Source: Eonycteris spelaea
Lineage: Eukaryota > Chordata > Mammalia > Chiroptera > Pteropodidae
Reading direction: 5' to 3'
Length of the DNA: 64,000 nt
Assembly (NCBI GenBank): GCA_003508835.1
Contig: PUFA01000007.1
Span: 19,305,001-19,369,000 of the forward strand
Part shown: piece by piece, positions 49,677-55,362 of the stretch
How the letters are laid out: every line of letters begins with the position of its first letter
How positions within the stretch are numbered: the stretch's first letter is position 1
The notes under the pieces: generated by a model
The model's input: the letters and a program-made list of their open reading frames with translations, nothing else
Database searches by the model: none
Told to the model about the DNA's origin: nothing
Position numbers and translations under genes: made by a program

Positions 49677-52600
49677 AGGATCAGGCTCGTTCAGGGTAGC
49701 ATGGCTGAAGACGTACTGCCAGTTTTTTATGTCAGTCTGAAACATCTGGTTTTTACTTCATTCTACGCATCACAGCATGCACGCTACTTAATTTTATACT
49801 GTTTTACAACTTTAATTTGTAGATGTCTTTATACCAACCAGACCAGATCACATTGTGAAGGTTGTTTTGATAAGAATGGAAAGATAGATTGATGTGAAGT
49901 TACATCACTGTTTTGCAGTTCATTACGCATAGTTTCTAAGATACCACTTTTCTTTTTTACATCTCTAAAATAAGGATGCACATTTTTTTAATAACTGATG
50001 AAATATAGTTATAAAACTATACAATTAAATTACTTTTATACCTAGTGCCTAAATGTTTGTAATTTTTATATCCAAAGAAACTTAGAAAAAGTGTGCATGG
50101 ATGGCTTAGGTTTATTTGAGGTATCCAAGTATGCAAGGAAAGTCTTGCCTGTTAAGAGTGTCCTTTAAAATGCACAAATTTACAGCTGGATTTTAAGCAA
50201 AAGATATATAATACAACAGGTCAAATTGCCAGACAAGAACATCAGATATCTATCGAGTGTTTACTGTGTGCCAGGTGCAGGTACAGTGGGAACAGATGTT
50301 ATATATGAGATGTGATAAAGTGGGCACCCATTGGAAGGCTCAGTACAGCTGTATTGTCCTTTATACTTTTTACTTTCTATCCCCACCAGCCAAGGCAATT
50401 AGGCAGTATTCTTCTAAAGGAAAAAAAGCTCCTTTAAAGGTTGGTTGCCTTTCTATATTTGCATATTATACTAAAATTTCATTTGTTAAAAACTGTAGTA
50501 CTGCAGCAAGAATAAAAAAAATAGATCAATGAATCAGGGTAGCTACCCCCAAAATAAACCTTAATCAGCACCCCACCCCTAACTGTCAACATTTGGAAGT
50601 ATTTCCTCATAAGCTTTTCTTCTATGTAAATATTTCACTGTGTTGCAATTCTCTTGTACTGGTGATCTTTAAAACGTATTATATAAAAATAATTTATTAC
50701 TACATAGTTTTTGTAGCCATCAGCCTAAATGGTTGATGGCTGTGATACAAAATGCCAAACAATCCACTGAGAGATTTGGGCCAATATATGTTGTTATAAT
50801 CAAAGTCTAAAAATATTCATTTCACCTCTATTTTCACCACCAGAATTGGGCAATTAAAATGACTGCTAACTTTTATTGTTTGTTAGAGCCATGTACCCTA
50901 CTGAGCACTTTAAATGTAATAACACATTTGATCCTCAAAACAACACTATGAGATAGGATTTACTCGTTTGATAGATAAACTCGAAGGGATTTACCAGAAG
51001 TCTGAGCTTGGATATGAACTCAGGGATATAGGCCATAGAGCTCACACCTTTAGCCATGTTGCAATGCCTCCGAATTTAAATTTATAAAACAAGTTTACTT
51101 TAAAAATTTTACTTCTCTGTTGTAACATAAATTTCTTTATTTTTTTTATTATATTTTTGAAGTAAAAGTTCATGTATGTATTTTGCTCATTTTGTTCAAA
51201 TTTAGTTTTTTTATTTTATATGAACTCTTTATATAATACCCTGATCCATTGATTTATCTTTTTATTCTAGTTTTTAATAACTAAAATTTTAGCATACTAT
51301 TTAAATATAGAAAGGCAACCAATCTTTAAAGGAGCTTTTTTTCCTTTAGAAGAATGCTGCCTAATTGCCTTGGCTGGTGGTGGTAGGAAGTGAAAAGTAC
51401 CAAGGAGAATACAGCTGTCTTTGTATCTGTCATATGTTAAAAAATCTTCTTTTTCCCTTTTTATCTCAGCTTTTTAAATTACCCTCAAATTTGTCCATGT
51501 TTTCTCTTTTGATTTCCATTGTTAGACCCTCATAAAAAGTTTGAGAAAAAAGTTCTGTTTTGTTTTTGTTTTCTGTGACTTTTCTTTAAATAGTTAACTC
51601 TTAAATATACAAAGATCTTTCTCTGTTTTCTTCTAGATGTTTTATAGTTTTAGGTTTCACATTTAGGTTTATGATCCATTTCAAGTTAACTTTTCTTTAT
51701 GCTGTGAGGTAAGGATCAAAGTTCACGTCTACATAGATATCCAGTTAGTCTATCACCGTATCTTGAGAACGCTGTCCTTTCTCTATTGAATCACCTATCA
51801 CCTTTGTTCTGAATTTTACCCAGCAGTTTACCTGACATCTCTGGTTGGACGTCTAAAACACACTGTAAAACCAAAGGTCAAAACAAAGTCCTTTAACATT
51901 GTTCTAATTTGTTCTTCTCTGTCTTTCCCATTTGAGGAAGCAGTGAAGCCAGTGACTCAGGACAAAAACTTGGAGCCACCCTTTACACCTCTCTCCTTCC
52001 CACAGGGCAAATGCAAGCTGTTAGGGAACCTTGCTGCTTCTGTTTTCAGAATATACTTCGAATTTCACTATTATCATCTCCACTGCTTTCTTACACAAAT
52101 CACCATTATTTTTTATCTGGGTTATTTAAAGAAGCCTCCGAACTAACTTCTCTGTTTTGGTCTTTGTTCCCCTACAGTCTACTCACAATATAGCAACCAG
52201 TGAGATCCTTATAAAAAATCAGATGTCACTTCTCTGTTCAAATCTCTGGAGTGGTTCTCCATGTCACTCACAGTAAATGGTGTAGAAGGTTCTACATAAC
52301 CTTGTTTCTTTTTGACCTCATCTCCATGAGATCATTCTTACGCTTATTCTAGTCTAGCCTCACTTGCCTCCTTGCAGTTCCTTGAACATGCTAGGCCCCC
52401 ACGTCAAGGCCTTTGCACTTCCTATTCTGTCTGTTTGGAATATTTCACCCCACCAAGATTCTTCACAGTTTGCCTCTTCATCTCCTTAAAATCTTTTACA
52501 AACACTAACTTCTCAGTTAGTCTTTACCGTACTACTCTATTTAAAATGGCACTCCCTTCCCTTCCCTGCTGTACCTTTTTCTCCATCACATTTTCTTCAC

Positions 52601-55362
52601 AATTGTGTGACATGAGACTAAGGTCCACAAAGACAGAGATTTATCTTTTTTATTTTCTGCTGTATCGTCAGTGTCTAAAACAGTGTCTGATACATTAGTA
52701 AATATTCAGTAATTATTTTCTGAATGGATTGATGAAAAAAAAATTGTTTATTTCCAAAATGCTTACAAGTCTATTTCAGTACATGATATTTACACCACCA
52801 TTATTCTGGTCATAGGGATAATTACAACACTTTGTTTCCTTATGCAAAATATAAAGACATTTTTGAAATCATAGTATGGGATTTAATTATGTATCTGTGA
52901 ACCACTGAGTAATACTTTGAATGTAATGAGAGCTACTTGGATTAGGTCTTTTTAATCTGGAATATTTTGTATACATTGCCTTGGTTATAGTGAGACATTT
53001 TGGATGACCTAATAGCCTGAATCAAAAGCAAGTAGTTGGATAAAATCATAGGTGTTGTTTTTCATAGGGTTATATTGTGCAATTTGAGAATAAAACATTC
53101 TTTAGATCTTTTAAAATATTTTTAATGATAAAATCGGTGTAGAATAAATGGTTTGTATGTAAGCAAATACAAAAATACTATGCATAGGTATATTTCAGCT
53201 AAAACAATCTAAACTGAATACTTTGGGCTCCTTATAAAACCAGAGTCTCAGCAAATAATGGGAAAATAGAATACAAAACTATTTATAATAGCATCAAAAA
53301 TCTGGTATCTAGAAATAAATCTGAAGGAAGATGTACAAGATTTCTATACTGATTACTAAGAGAAGACCTAAGTAAGTGTAGATATACATCATGTTCATAG
53401 ATTGGAAGATTCCATATTAGGATGTAAGTTCTTCCCAAATTGATTTATAGGTTCAATTCAAACCCTGACTCCCAGCAATTGCACATCTGTGTGTCTATAA
53501 ATTAATAAGTTGATTGTAAAATCGACATAGAAGCTCATCTAGAATAGCCAAAAAAGAAATAGGGGTGAGGAGGAAGAAAAAAAAAAAAACAGAATTAGAA
53601 GTCTTATATTACTAGATTTCAGAAATTGGTATAATTAAGTCAGTGTGATATTTGCACAGGGATATTCAAATGTATCAATGGAACAACAACAAAGAAAGTA
53701 GAAATAGGTCCCCACATATATGGTCACCTGATTTATGACAAAAGCACACCCGTAGTTCAGTTGGTGGTAGGGGGACCTTTTGGTTTTTCAAAAGTAGTGC
53801 TCGTGTGCTTTGATATCCCCTATGGAAAAAGAAATGAACCTTGACTCCTACATCATGTCATACACAAAATTAATTTGAGATGGATCACACCAAAATGTGA
53901 AAAAAAAAACAATAAAGCTTCTTGAAAACATAGGAGAAAGTCTTAGTGACCTTATAGGAGGCAAAAATCTTAAAAAGCACTAACTATAATTAAAGAAAAA
54001 AAATACATAAACTGAACTTCATTAAAATTAAGAATTTCTGTTTATTGAAAGATACCGTTAAGAGAGTAAAAAGGCAAGCCACAGACTAGGAGAAGATACT
54101 TGTGATAAATATTTCCAACAAAGATCTCATATCTTCTATATATAACAAAGAACTTCTTCAAATCAGTATGGAAAAGACAACTCAATTTTTTTTTAATGGG
54201 GTATACAACAGGCACTTTAGCAATGAGGATATCTGAACGGCAGTAATCACATGAAAAAATACTCCACATCATTACTAATTAAGGAAATGCAAATTAAAAC
54301 CACACCAAGATTCCACTTCACATCTTACTAAAACAGCTAAATTTTAAAAAACTGACAATTCACCAAGTCAGTGAATTCTCATACTTGCTGGTAGGAGTGA
54401 ATCCCTACATCCACTTTAAAAAACTGTTTGGCTATATCTCCTAAAACTAAATATATGCCCACCTTAAGACCCTCTGCTAAGTATTAACCCAAGGAAAGTG
54501 AGTACATATGCCTATCAAAAGATACAGCCAAAACCTAGGGACAGTACAGATGCCTATCAGTAGAGAATGGATGACCAAACTAATATATTCACATAATGAA
54601 ACATTACACATCAATTTTTTAAAAAGAATGAACTATTGATATACAAAAAATACTCATTTTCTTGAATCTTAGTTATGGTGTTGAGTGAAAGAACCTACAT
54701 AAGGGTACATACTGTATATACTCAGAACATACTGTTTGATTCCATTTATATGAAATTCATGAACAGGCAAAGCTAATCTATGGTGATGGAAGTCACAGCA
54801 TCACAACAGTGGTTACCTCGGATTGGGGTGCATTGCCCAAGGGAATCTCTTGGGGTACTAGAAGCCTTCTAAATTTTTTATGTCTTGAGATGAGTGGTGG
54901 TTACAGGGATATATACATATATAAAAATTTATTGATCTGTATACTTAAAACTAGTGTACATTATACACTTTACACACTTTTATTGTAGTAAAAAGGTAAA
55001 AGATAAATTTATATTTGTGTTATACAGTTTAGAATTGCCCAATGAAATGGACAGTTAGCTATTAACTTTTATGGGGTAACCTAAAAGAAAACAAAGCAAA
55101 AGGCCTATACTGTAAAGGTTTTGTAACCATCAGAAAATATTAATTCATTAACATTTTGCTGATTTTTTTTTCCAGCCCCTGACCTTTTTGAGCCTGGGAA
55201 ATGCTTACCTTGCTCTGAAGAATATCAGTGGGGCACTTGAGGCCTTTAGACAGGCTTTGAAATTAACTACCAAATGCCCAGAGTGTGAAAGCAACCTGAA
55301 GTTGATTCGCTGTATGCAGTTTTATCCTTTTCTGTACAACATCACCTCTTCTGTTTGCAGTG
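8959..55362 (+). CDS. TTC17: TTC17, tetratricopeptide repeat protein 17 (exons 1-16, 3' end outside window)
   Basis: Sixteen coding exons, joined with consistent phases, encode about 751 residues closely matching the human TTC17 protein I remember (about 1140 residues). In order: a hydrophobic N-terminal segment (residues about 20-36, signal-like); a conserved acidic region (84-177); a first TPR block (about 222-345, exons 6-8) with [27 protein letters not shown] and YTLGNIY; a coiled coil rich in Gln/Glu/Lys (about 354-407, exon 9); a Ser/Asp-rich linker (445-587); and a second TPR block (about 614-730, exons 15-16) with [16 protein letters not shown] and [11 protein letters not shown]. Literature links TTC17 to CATIP, F-actin polymerisation and ciliogenesis. 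The start at 8959 is chosen from homology and a TISU match. Single-base indels break exons 2 and 5; all other exons are intact. The C-terminal third lies beyond 64000. Confidence 0.93.
13045..13063. repeat. G-rich run
   Basis: A run of ten Gs within GTGGGGGGGGGGAGGCGG. Low complexity and prone to sequencing error; could form a quadruplex with neighbouring G tracts only weakly. Confidence 0.6.
13919..14100 (+). repeat. MER5A-type hAT-Charlie MITE
   Basis: Starts 'cagtggttctgaaactttgtg', continues 'gattcccaggagaca' and 'gagtctacatttttatcaaactcctcaggagattgatgcagatgg', and ends in 'cattctgagaagt', following the MER5A order. Confidence 0.75.
14240..15185 (+). repeat. L2 LINE 3' region, interrupted
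   Basis: L2 phrases run in order: 'taatatgaccaaatctagactcatt', 'ctagttgtctcctttcatctctccc', then after a break 'acatgttcttccccagactcccaatctggctaactcatactc', 'acgtcaccccttctcagagaggcttcttta' and a terminus 'agctgttgaatgaatga'. The break at about 14530-14690 holds other, L1M-like sequence. The frame at 14760-14966 is part of this repeat. Confidence 0.75.
15478..15600 (+). repeat. Purine-rich low-complexity tract
   Basis: About 110 bases almost wholly A and G with scattered C and T. The overlapping frames at 15282-15587 and 15371-15583 translate to Lys/Arg/Glu-rich strings only because of this bias and are not genes. Confidence 0.6.
15880..17215 (+). repeat. Long L2 LINE fragment (about 1.3 kb)
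   Basis: One of the longest L2 copies here. Phrases in consensus order: 'attgccaaattcagtgcccacttctgagtc', 'gactcccaaatcatatctgcagtctctccctgaactcc', 'ccaactacctactcagcatctccatttagctgtctaatag', 'ggtttcccatcacacttaata', 'ctggccacctctctgcc' and 'ctcaggaaatattgcc' near the end. The short frames inside are remnants or chance. Confidence 0.8.
17845..19700 (-). mobile_element. L1 LINE, 5'-truncated (ORF2 C-terminal part and 3' UTR)
   Basis: On the minus strand the element begins near 19700 inside ORF2 and ends near 17848 with an A-tail (T-run on the plus strand). Translations include fragments of the L1 reverse transcriptase C-terminal domain: [45 protein letters not shown] and [17 protein letters not shown]. 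Frameshifts split ORF2 into pieces (about 18326-18701 and 19134-19518). The 3' UTR with 'ggataccattggttaata'-type sequence is common in laurasiatherian L1s. It cannot move by itself. Confidence 0.9.
20090..20300 (+). repeat. MIR SINE
   Basis: Contains 'ttatctcattttatccttatatagacccagtgaaatgtggg', 'aagaaatttaggccgagtgtgattaaattccttgcccaaggccatgcag' and 'agaactggcagagtgtgaa', the MIR core order. Confidence 0.8.
21230..21604 (-). repeat. MLT1-type MaLR LTR
   Basis: Starts 'gggctgccgtaacaaagtaccataaattgggtggcttaagcaacagaag' and 'tctcacagttctgaaggctggaaggccaagatcag', passes through 'tcttgctgtgtcctcacac' and 'tataaggtcactaatcc', and ends 'cagttcagtccacag': an MLT1 LTR in reverse. Solo, no internal region. 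Confidence 0.85.
21675..22250 (-). repeat. MLT1-type MaLR LTR with a nested L1 3' scrap
   Basis: Has 'ggagtggcttaagacaacacaaattattatcttacagttctgtagg', 'ccatttccttgccttttccagtttctagaagcc' and 'acatattcagaggttctgggattcggacatgg'. At about 21975-22050 it is interrupted by T-rich sequence with 'ttttaattatagttgaca', which resembles the 3' end of local L1s. The frame 21656-21916 is not a gene. Confidence 0.75.
23840..24345 (+). repeat. Diverged L1 3' UTR-like fragment
   Basis: Segments such as 'atccaaaaaatttaagtgtaaggatattaatcacaatactgtta' and 'gataatatgtagagaaaa' follow the order of old L1M 3' ends. It contains an imperfect ATAGATATAT run at about 24220-24255. Confidence 0.4.
24575..27355 (-). mobile_element. 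L1 LINE, 5'-truncated (about 2.8 kb)
   Basis: A second, older minus-strand L1. The 3' UTR lies at 24575-24900 and the ORF2 remainder extends to about 27355. Fragments include [17 protein letters not shown] (about 25200), [20 protein letters not shown] (about 25760) and the reverse-transcriptase-region text near 26450-27350. Many stops and indels separate the pieces, so ORF2 is dead. It shares overall structure with the 17845-19700 copy. Confidence 0.9.
27525..27660 (+). repeat. MIR SINE fragment
   Basis: 'tatagctgaggaaatggaagcccaggaagggaaggtattgatttgcttaaggtcgggcagctag' fits the MIR core. Confidence 0.7.
27740..28135 (-). repeat. L2 LINE fragment
   Basis: Reverse complement of the L2 3' region, recognised by 'aattagcatgtgcaaaggcacagaggc' (antisense of the L2 'gcctttgcacatgctgttcc' segment) and 'gtatttgagctaagtc'. 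Confidence 0.6.
31370..32195 (-). repeat. Old L1M-like fragment split by a SINE
   Basis: Flanks of the hybrid SINE belong together: 'ataccactgcaaatcaccttcgttttgtgcatatac' on the left, and 'ttgtgaacatctttccatgata', 'ttgctacgtcaaatg' and 'gtcaaatgaccctccaa' on the right. This is antisense sequence typical of old L1 (L1M) 3' ends. The SINE landed inside it at 31577-31798. Confidence 0.5.
31577..31798 (-). mobile_element. tRNA-Val / 5S rRNA hybrid SINE (MEG-TR-like)
   Basis: On the minus strand a tRNA-Val(TAC)-like head (31792-31720, 73 bases, the length of the tRNA itself, with TAC in its anticodon loop and a recognisable B box) is followed by a 9-base linker, a 5S rRNA-like body (31710-31597) and an A/T-rich tail. 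The element is flanked by 17-base direct repeats with one mismatch (ATTCTTTATTGTTTTTA at 31560-31576 and ATTCTTTATTATTTTTA at 31799-31815), proving retroposition. From memory a hybrid tRNA/5S SINE called MEG-TR was described in megabats. The copy is mutated in the tRNA D-arm and T-arm, so neither part is a functional RNA gene. Confidence 0.85.
32662..32751 (+). CDS. TTC17: TTC17 exon 2, frame disrupted
   Basis: Ninety bases, the length of 30 codons, between TTGCAG and GAG|GTAAGG. It reads [10 protein letters not shown] then shifts: one C is missing from the CCCC expected at about 32688-32691, giving TAG at 32698. One extra A in the 'gaaacaaac' stretch (about 32719-32725) restores the frame for VNYLKELE. 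Residues 54-83. In the shifted part three stops occur. The two indels cancel in length, as homopolymer sequencing errors often do. Confidence 0.9.
33600..33735 (+). repeat. MIR SINE fragment
   Basis: 'tcatcctcattttagaggcaaggaaacagactcaaagacagtaaattgcctgatttcacataggaag' follows the MIR core order. Confidence 0.75.
34900..35205 (-). repeat. L2 LINE fragment
   Basis: 'tatgttaagtttgaggtacctattagacatctaagtgaagacatc' is the reverse complement of the L2 'catctccacttggatgtctaata' segment. Same family and orientation as 38160-38760. Confidence 0.75.
35250..35780 (+). repeat. L1 3' UTR, sense orientation
   Basis: Ends 'cctatataattttattaaccaatgtcactccaataaatttaattttt', the 3' terminus common to laurasiatherian L1s, the same sequence seen inverted at 17850-17930. 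The upstream part (from 'gacatacaataacagagttaaccc') looks like older L1 3' UTR. Confidence 0.7.
36155..36324 (+). CDS. TTC17: TTC17 exon 3
   Basis: Frame intact: [20 protein letters not shown]... to ...[10 protein letters not shown] plus two bases of a split Ser codon. CTCAACAG acceptor, CAG|GTAAAG donor. With exon 4 it encodes residues 84-177, an acidic conserved region before the first TPR block. Confidence 0.95.
36520..36725 (+). repeat. Old L1 fragment (ORF2 end / 3' UTR)
   Basis: 'caaatggcgaataaacatttctcagtaatgatcaac' and 'gtagaaatgtggagaggctgtt' follow the L1 'aatggcaaataaacatatg ... ggcgaggatgtggag' order. Diverged. Confidence 0.6.
36963..37074 (+). CDS. TTC17: TTC17 exon 4
   Basis: Begins by completing the split Ser codon, then [20 protein letters not shown] and [15 protein letters not shown]. 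Acceptor TTGATTTTAG, donor AGA|GTAAGT. Frame intact. Human has Tyr where this copy has Phe in PEDF, as far as I recall. Confidence 0.95.
37305..37435 (+). CDS. TTC17: TTC17 exon 5, one base missing
   Basis: 131 bases where 132 (44 codons) are expected. [12 protein letters not shown] reads normally, then a C is missing from CTCCTACCT (here CTCTACCT, about 37340). The frame as written runs to TAG at 37383-37385. One base over, the rest reads on as [16 protein letters not shown] and [10 protein letters not shown] with a normal AAG|GTAAGG donor. Residues 178-221. An assembly deletion is the likeliest cause. Confidence 0.92.
38160..38765 (-). repeat. L2 LINE fragment
   Basis: Antisense L2: 'ctgaaggataattcctcagtttttggcttgagcaacttg' and 'gttctgttttggccatgttaaattcgaaatatctat' are reverse complements of L2 'gttgctcaagccaaaaacctaggagtcat' and the segment before it. 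The end also fits ('atggtgtcctgagagccaag'). Confidence 0.8.
39230..39800 (-). repeat. Old L1M-like fragment
   Basis: 'tagtggaattgtgggggttgaagggtaatcac', 'catgtcaaattgtcccccagaaa' and 'atgagctccttatatagta' resemble antisense L1M sequence, as in the split copy at 31370-32195. Confidence 0.5.
40435..40544 (+). CDS. TTC17: TTC17 exon 6
   Basis: [20 protein letters not shown] to AMRALHFSS plus a split Arg codon. This is the first clear TPR helix pair (W/L/Y/A pattern), residues from 222. Acceptor AATCTCTAG, donor CAG|GTAAGT. Confidence 0.95.
40545..41105 (+). other. TTC17: TTC17 intron 6
   Basis: Short intron, GTAAGT to TCTTTCAG. No repeat or RNA recognised. The short frames on both strands are chance or exon shadows. 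Confidence 0.85.
41106..41250 (+). CDS. TTC17: TTC17 exon 7
   Basis: [35 protein letters not shown] and [11 protein letters not shown]: a complete TPR (NLANVLHRA...AAVVVHAAL) and the first helix of the next. Donor GCA|GTAAAT is weaker than usual but phase and homology fix it. Confidence 0.95.
41251..41671 (+). other. TTC17: TTC17 intron 7
   Basis: Short intron ending in CTATTCAG. Nothing else recognised. Confidence 0.85.
41672..41811 (+). CDS. TTC17: TTC17 exon 8
   Basis: [20 protein letters not shown] completes a TPR with the typical ...A..CYDHAL..KPGF... second helix, then a basic helix ...[19 protein letters not shown] leads into the coiled coil. Donor ATAG|GTAACT. Confidence 0.95.
41812..43193 (+). 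other. TTC17: TTC17 intron 8
   Basis: AT-rich, no repeat, RNA or gene recognised. Ends in AAAAAATGTTAAG, an acceptor with a poor pyrimidine tract; a better tract (TAACTTTTTCCTGATATC) lies just upstream. Confidence 0.85.
43194..43354 (+). CDS. TTC17: TTC17 exon 9 (coiled coil)
   Basis: [20 protein letters not shown] to [13 protein letters not shown]: a long charged helix with Leu/Ile spacing typical of a coiled coil, residues about 354-407. Acceptor TTAAG is weak; donor TTAG|GTAAGT is strong. Frame intact. Confidence 0.95.
43355..44781 (+). other. TTC17: TTC17 intron 9
   Basis: Contains a MER5A-type repeat at 43640-43800. Elsewhere AT-rich with nothing recognised. The reverse-strand frames 43658-43907 come from the repeat. 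Confidence 0.85.
43640..43800 (-). repeat. MER5A/MER5B-type hAT fragment
   Basis: 'atcttgttaaaatgcaggttctgatttagtaggtctgaggtaggtgcttgagattctgtatttctgacaagc' matches the MER5A middle; the end 'ctactggtctgaaaacacactgtgagtaac' matches its terminus. The element is close to palindromic, so strand is uncertain. Confidence 0.75.
44782..44894 (+). CDS. TTC17: TTC17 exon 10
   Basis: [20 protein letters not shown] then [17 protein letters not shown]. Cys/His/Trp-rich segment after the coiled coil, residues about 408-444. Donor CAG|GTCTTT departs from consensus at +3 to +6. Confidence 0.93.
44895..45703 (+). other. TTC17: TTC17 intron 10
   Basis: GTCTTT to CATTTTCTAG. Nothing recognised besides AT-rich sequence. 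Confidence 0.85.
45704..45850 (+). CDS. TTC17: TTC17 exon 11
   Basis: [20 protein letters not shown], then [20 protein letters not shown] and GRDSDAYR. Ser/Asp-rich linker, residues 445-493, the most diverged coding segment here compared with the human protein I recall. Frame intact, 49 codons, donor AGG|GTAAGT. Confidence 0.94.
45851..47192 (+). other. TTC17: TTC17 intron 11
   Basis: Holds an old repeat at 46145-46300 ('tttattgagctcccaaatgtgtgcc ... cttacattctagcagaagatacagataataagcaag') and a possible MER-type repeat at 46620-46920. No gene or RNA. Confidence 0.8.
47193..47308 (+). CDS. TTC17: TTC17 exon 12, GC splice donor
   Basis: [20 protein letters not shown] then [18 protein letters not shown] and a split Arg codon. 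The exon must end CTCAG|GCAAGT because exon 13 resumes with the Arg-Ile-His-Glu-Leu of TTC17. So this is a GC donor within an otherwise perfect consensus. Acceptor CTTTATTAG. Confidence 0.93.
47465..47630 (+). CDS. TTC17: TTC17 exon 13
   Basis: [40 protein letters not shown] and [15 protein letters not shown]. Acidic stretch followed by a helical segment, residues to 587. Acceptor TTGTGCCAG after a very short (156-base) intron; donor AAA|GTAAGA. Confidence 0.95.
48268..48323. repeat. A-rich low-complexity run
   Basis: AAAAAACAAAACAAAA-type sequence; could be the tail of a lost or very old retroposon. Nothing upstream is recognisable. Confidence 0.6.
48660..48787. repeat. AT-rich minisatellite, about 20-bp unit
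   Basis: Five diverged copies of a unit close to GATTAAAAATATCTATTCAA (near 48668, 48688, 48719, 48747 and 48767). Two of them sit inside a larger duplicated block that starts ATGTTAT. Copies differ by a few bases each. Confidence 0.75.
48871..48948 (+). CDS. TTC17: TTC17 exon 14
   Basis: 26 codons: [26 protein letters not shown]. Acceptor GTTTTCAG, donor AAG|GTGAGT. Links the linker to the second TPR block; residues 588-613. Confidence 0.95.
49084..49308 (+). CDS. TTC17: TTC17 exon 15 (TPRs)
   Basis: 75 codons with two TPR-like helix pairs: [17 protein letters not shown] / [14 protein letters not shown] and [14 protein letters not shown] / [14 protein letters not shown]. Residues 614-688. 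Acceptor TTTTTCAG, donor GAG|GTGAGG. Confidence 0.95.
49520..49712 (-). mobile_element. 5S rRNA-derived SINE with 3' extension (MEG-RS/RL-like)
   Basis: On the minus strand a 5S rRNA-like body (49712-49596) keeps the internal pol III promoter region well ('gaagctaagcag' and 'ttagtacttggatgggagac'), then an A-rich stretch, about 45 bases of other sequence and a final A-run of 16 (T-run at 49519-49533). Flanking bases on both sides match imperfectly (AAAAAACTGGCAGTAC and AAAAAAGTGACAGTAT on the minus strand), consistent with a target-site duplication. From memory, 5S-only SINEs MEG-RS (short) and MEG-RL (long) are known from megabats; the extension suggests the long type. The copy is too altered to serve as 5S rRNA. 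Confidence 0.8.
50343..50540 (+). repeat. Left arm of a long inverted repeat
   Basis: Pairs with 51236-51419 in opposite orientation. The core from ACAGCTGTATT to TTGCCTTTCTATATTT aligns over about 117 bases with about nine mismatches; homology goes on more weakly, with an 11-base gap, to a shared GATCAATGRATCAGGGTA. Family not recognised. Confidence 0.85.
50870..51060 (+). repeat. MIR SINE
   Basis: 'tgagcactttaaatgtaataacacatttgatcctcaaaacaacactatgagatag' and 'gagcttggatatgaactcaggga' give the MIR core. It sits in the loop between the inverted-repeat arms. Confidence 0.8.
51236..51419 (-). repeat. Right arm of the inverted repeat
   Basis: Reverse complement of the left arm (see 50343-50540). 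It lies between pieces of L1-like sequence (about 51150-51240 and 51430-51820), suggesting the arm was inserted there. Confidence 0.85.
51430..51824 (-). repeat. L1 ORF2 fragment, antisense
   Basis: 'ttctagatgttttatagttttaggtttcacatttaggtttatgatccatttcaagttaac' and 'atagatatccagttagtctatcaccgtatc' follow the antisense L1 ORF2 text, as at 25745-25860. Confidence 0.75.
51825..52740 (+). repeat. L2 LINE 3' region
   Basis: 'tacctgacatctctggttggacgtctaaaa', 'ctcacttgcctccttgcagttccttgaacatgctaggc', 'caaggcctttgcacttcctattctgtctgtttggaa' and 'attatttt(c)tgaatgga' run in L2 order to the 3' end. The frames 51943-52146 and 52372-52698 lie within it. Confidence 0.85.
53250..54995 (+). mobile_element. 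L1 LINE, sense, 5'-truncated and old
   Basis: L1 ORF2 sequence in sense ('actatttataatagcatcaaaaatctgg', 'ttggaagattccatattaggatgtaagttcttcccaaattgatttata', 'taattaaggaaatgcaaattaaaaccacacc') passing into a 3' UTR that ends in 'aaaactagtgtacattatacac'. No long frame survives. Confidence 0.85.
55176..55362 (+). CDS. TTC17: TTC17 exon 16 (TPR)
   Basis: [20 protein letters not shown] / [17 protein letters not shown] form the last TPR of this block, then a Cys-containing segment [22 protein letters not shown] and one base of a Gly codon. Residues 689-751. Donor AGTG|GTAAGC. An apparent frame continuing to 55418 reads into the intron. Confidence 0.95.

Larger units (their letters stand above)
49309..55175 (+). 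other. TTC17: TTC17 intron 15
   Basis: 5.9 kb. Contains a 5S SINE, a long inverted repeat with a MIR between its arms, L1 and L2 pieces, and a sense L1. Acceptor TTTTTTTTTCCAG. Stretches 49730-50340 and 52745-53245 hold nothing I recognise. Confidence 0.85.

Noticed and set aside
49596..49712. Possible functional 5S rRNA gene
   Set aside because: Several substitutions, a fused A-rich 3' extension with poly(A), and flanking duplications show a retroposon; real 5S genes lie in tandem arrays.
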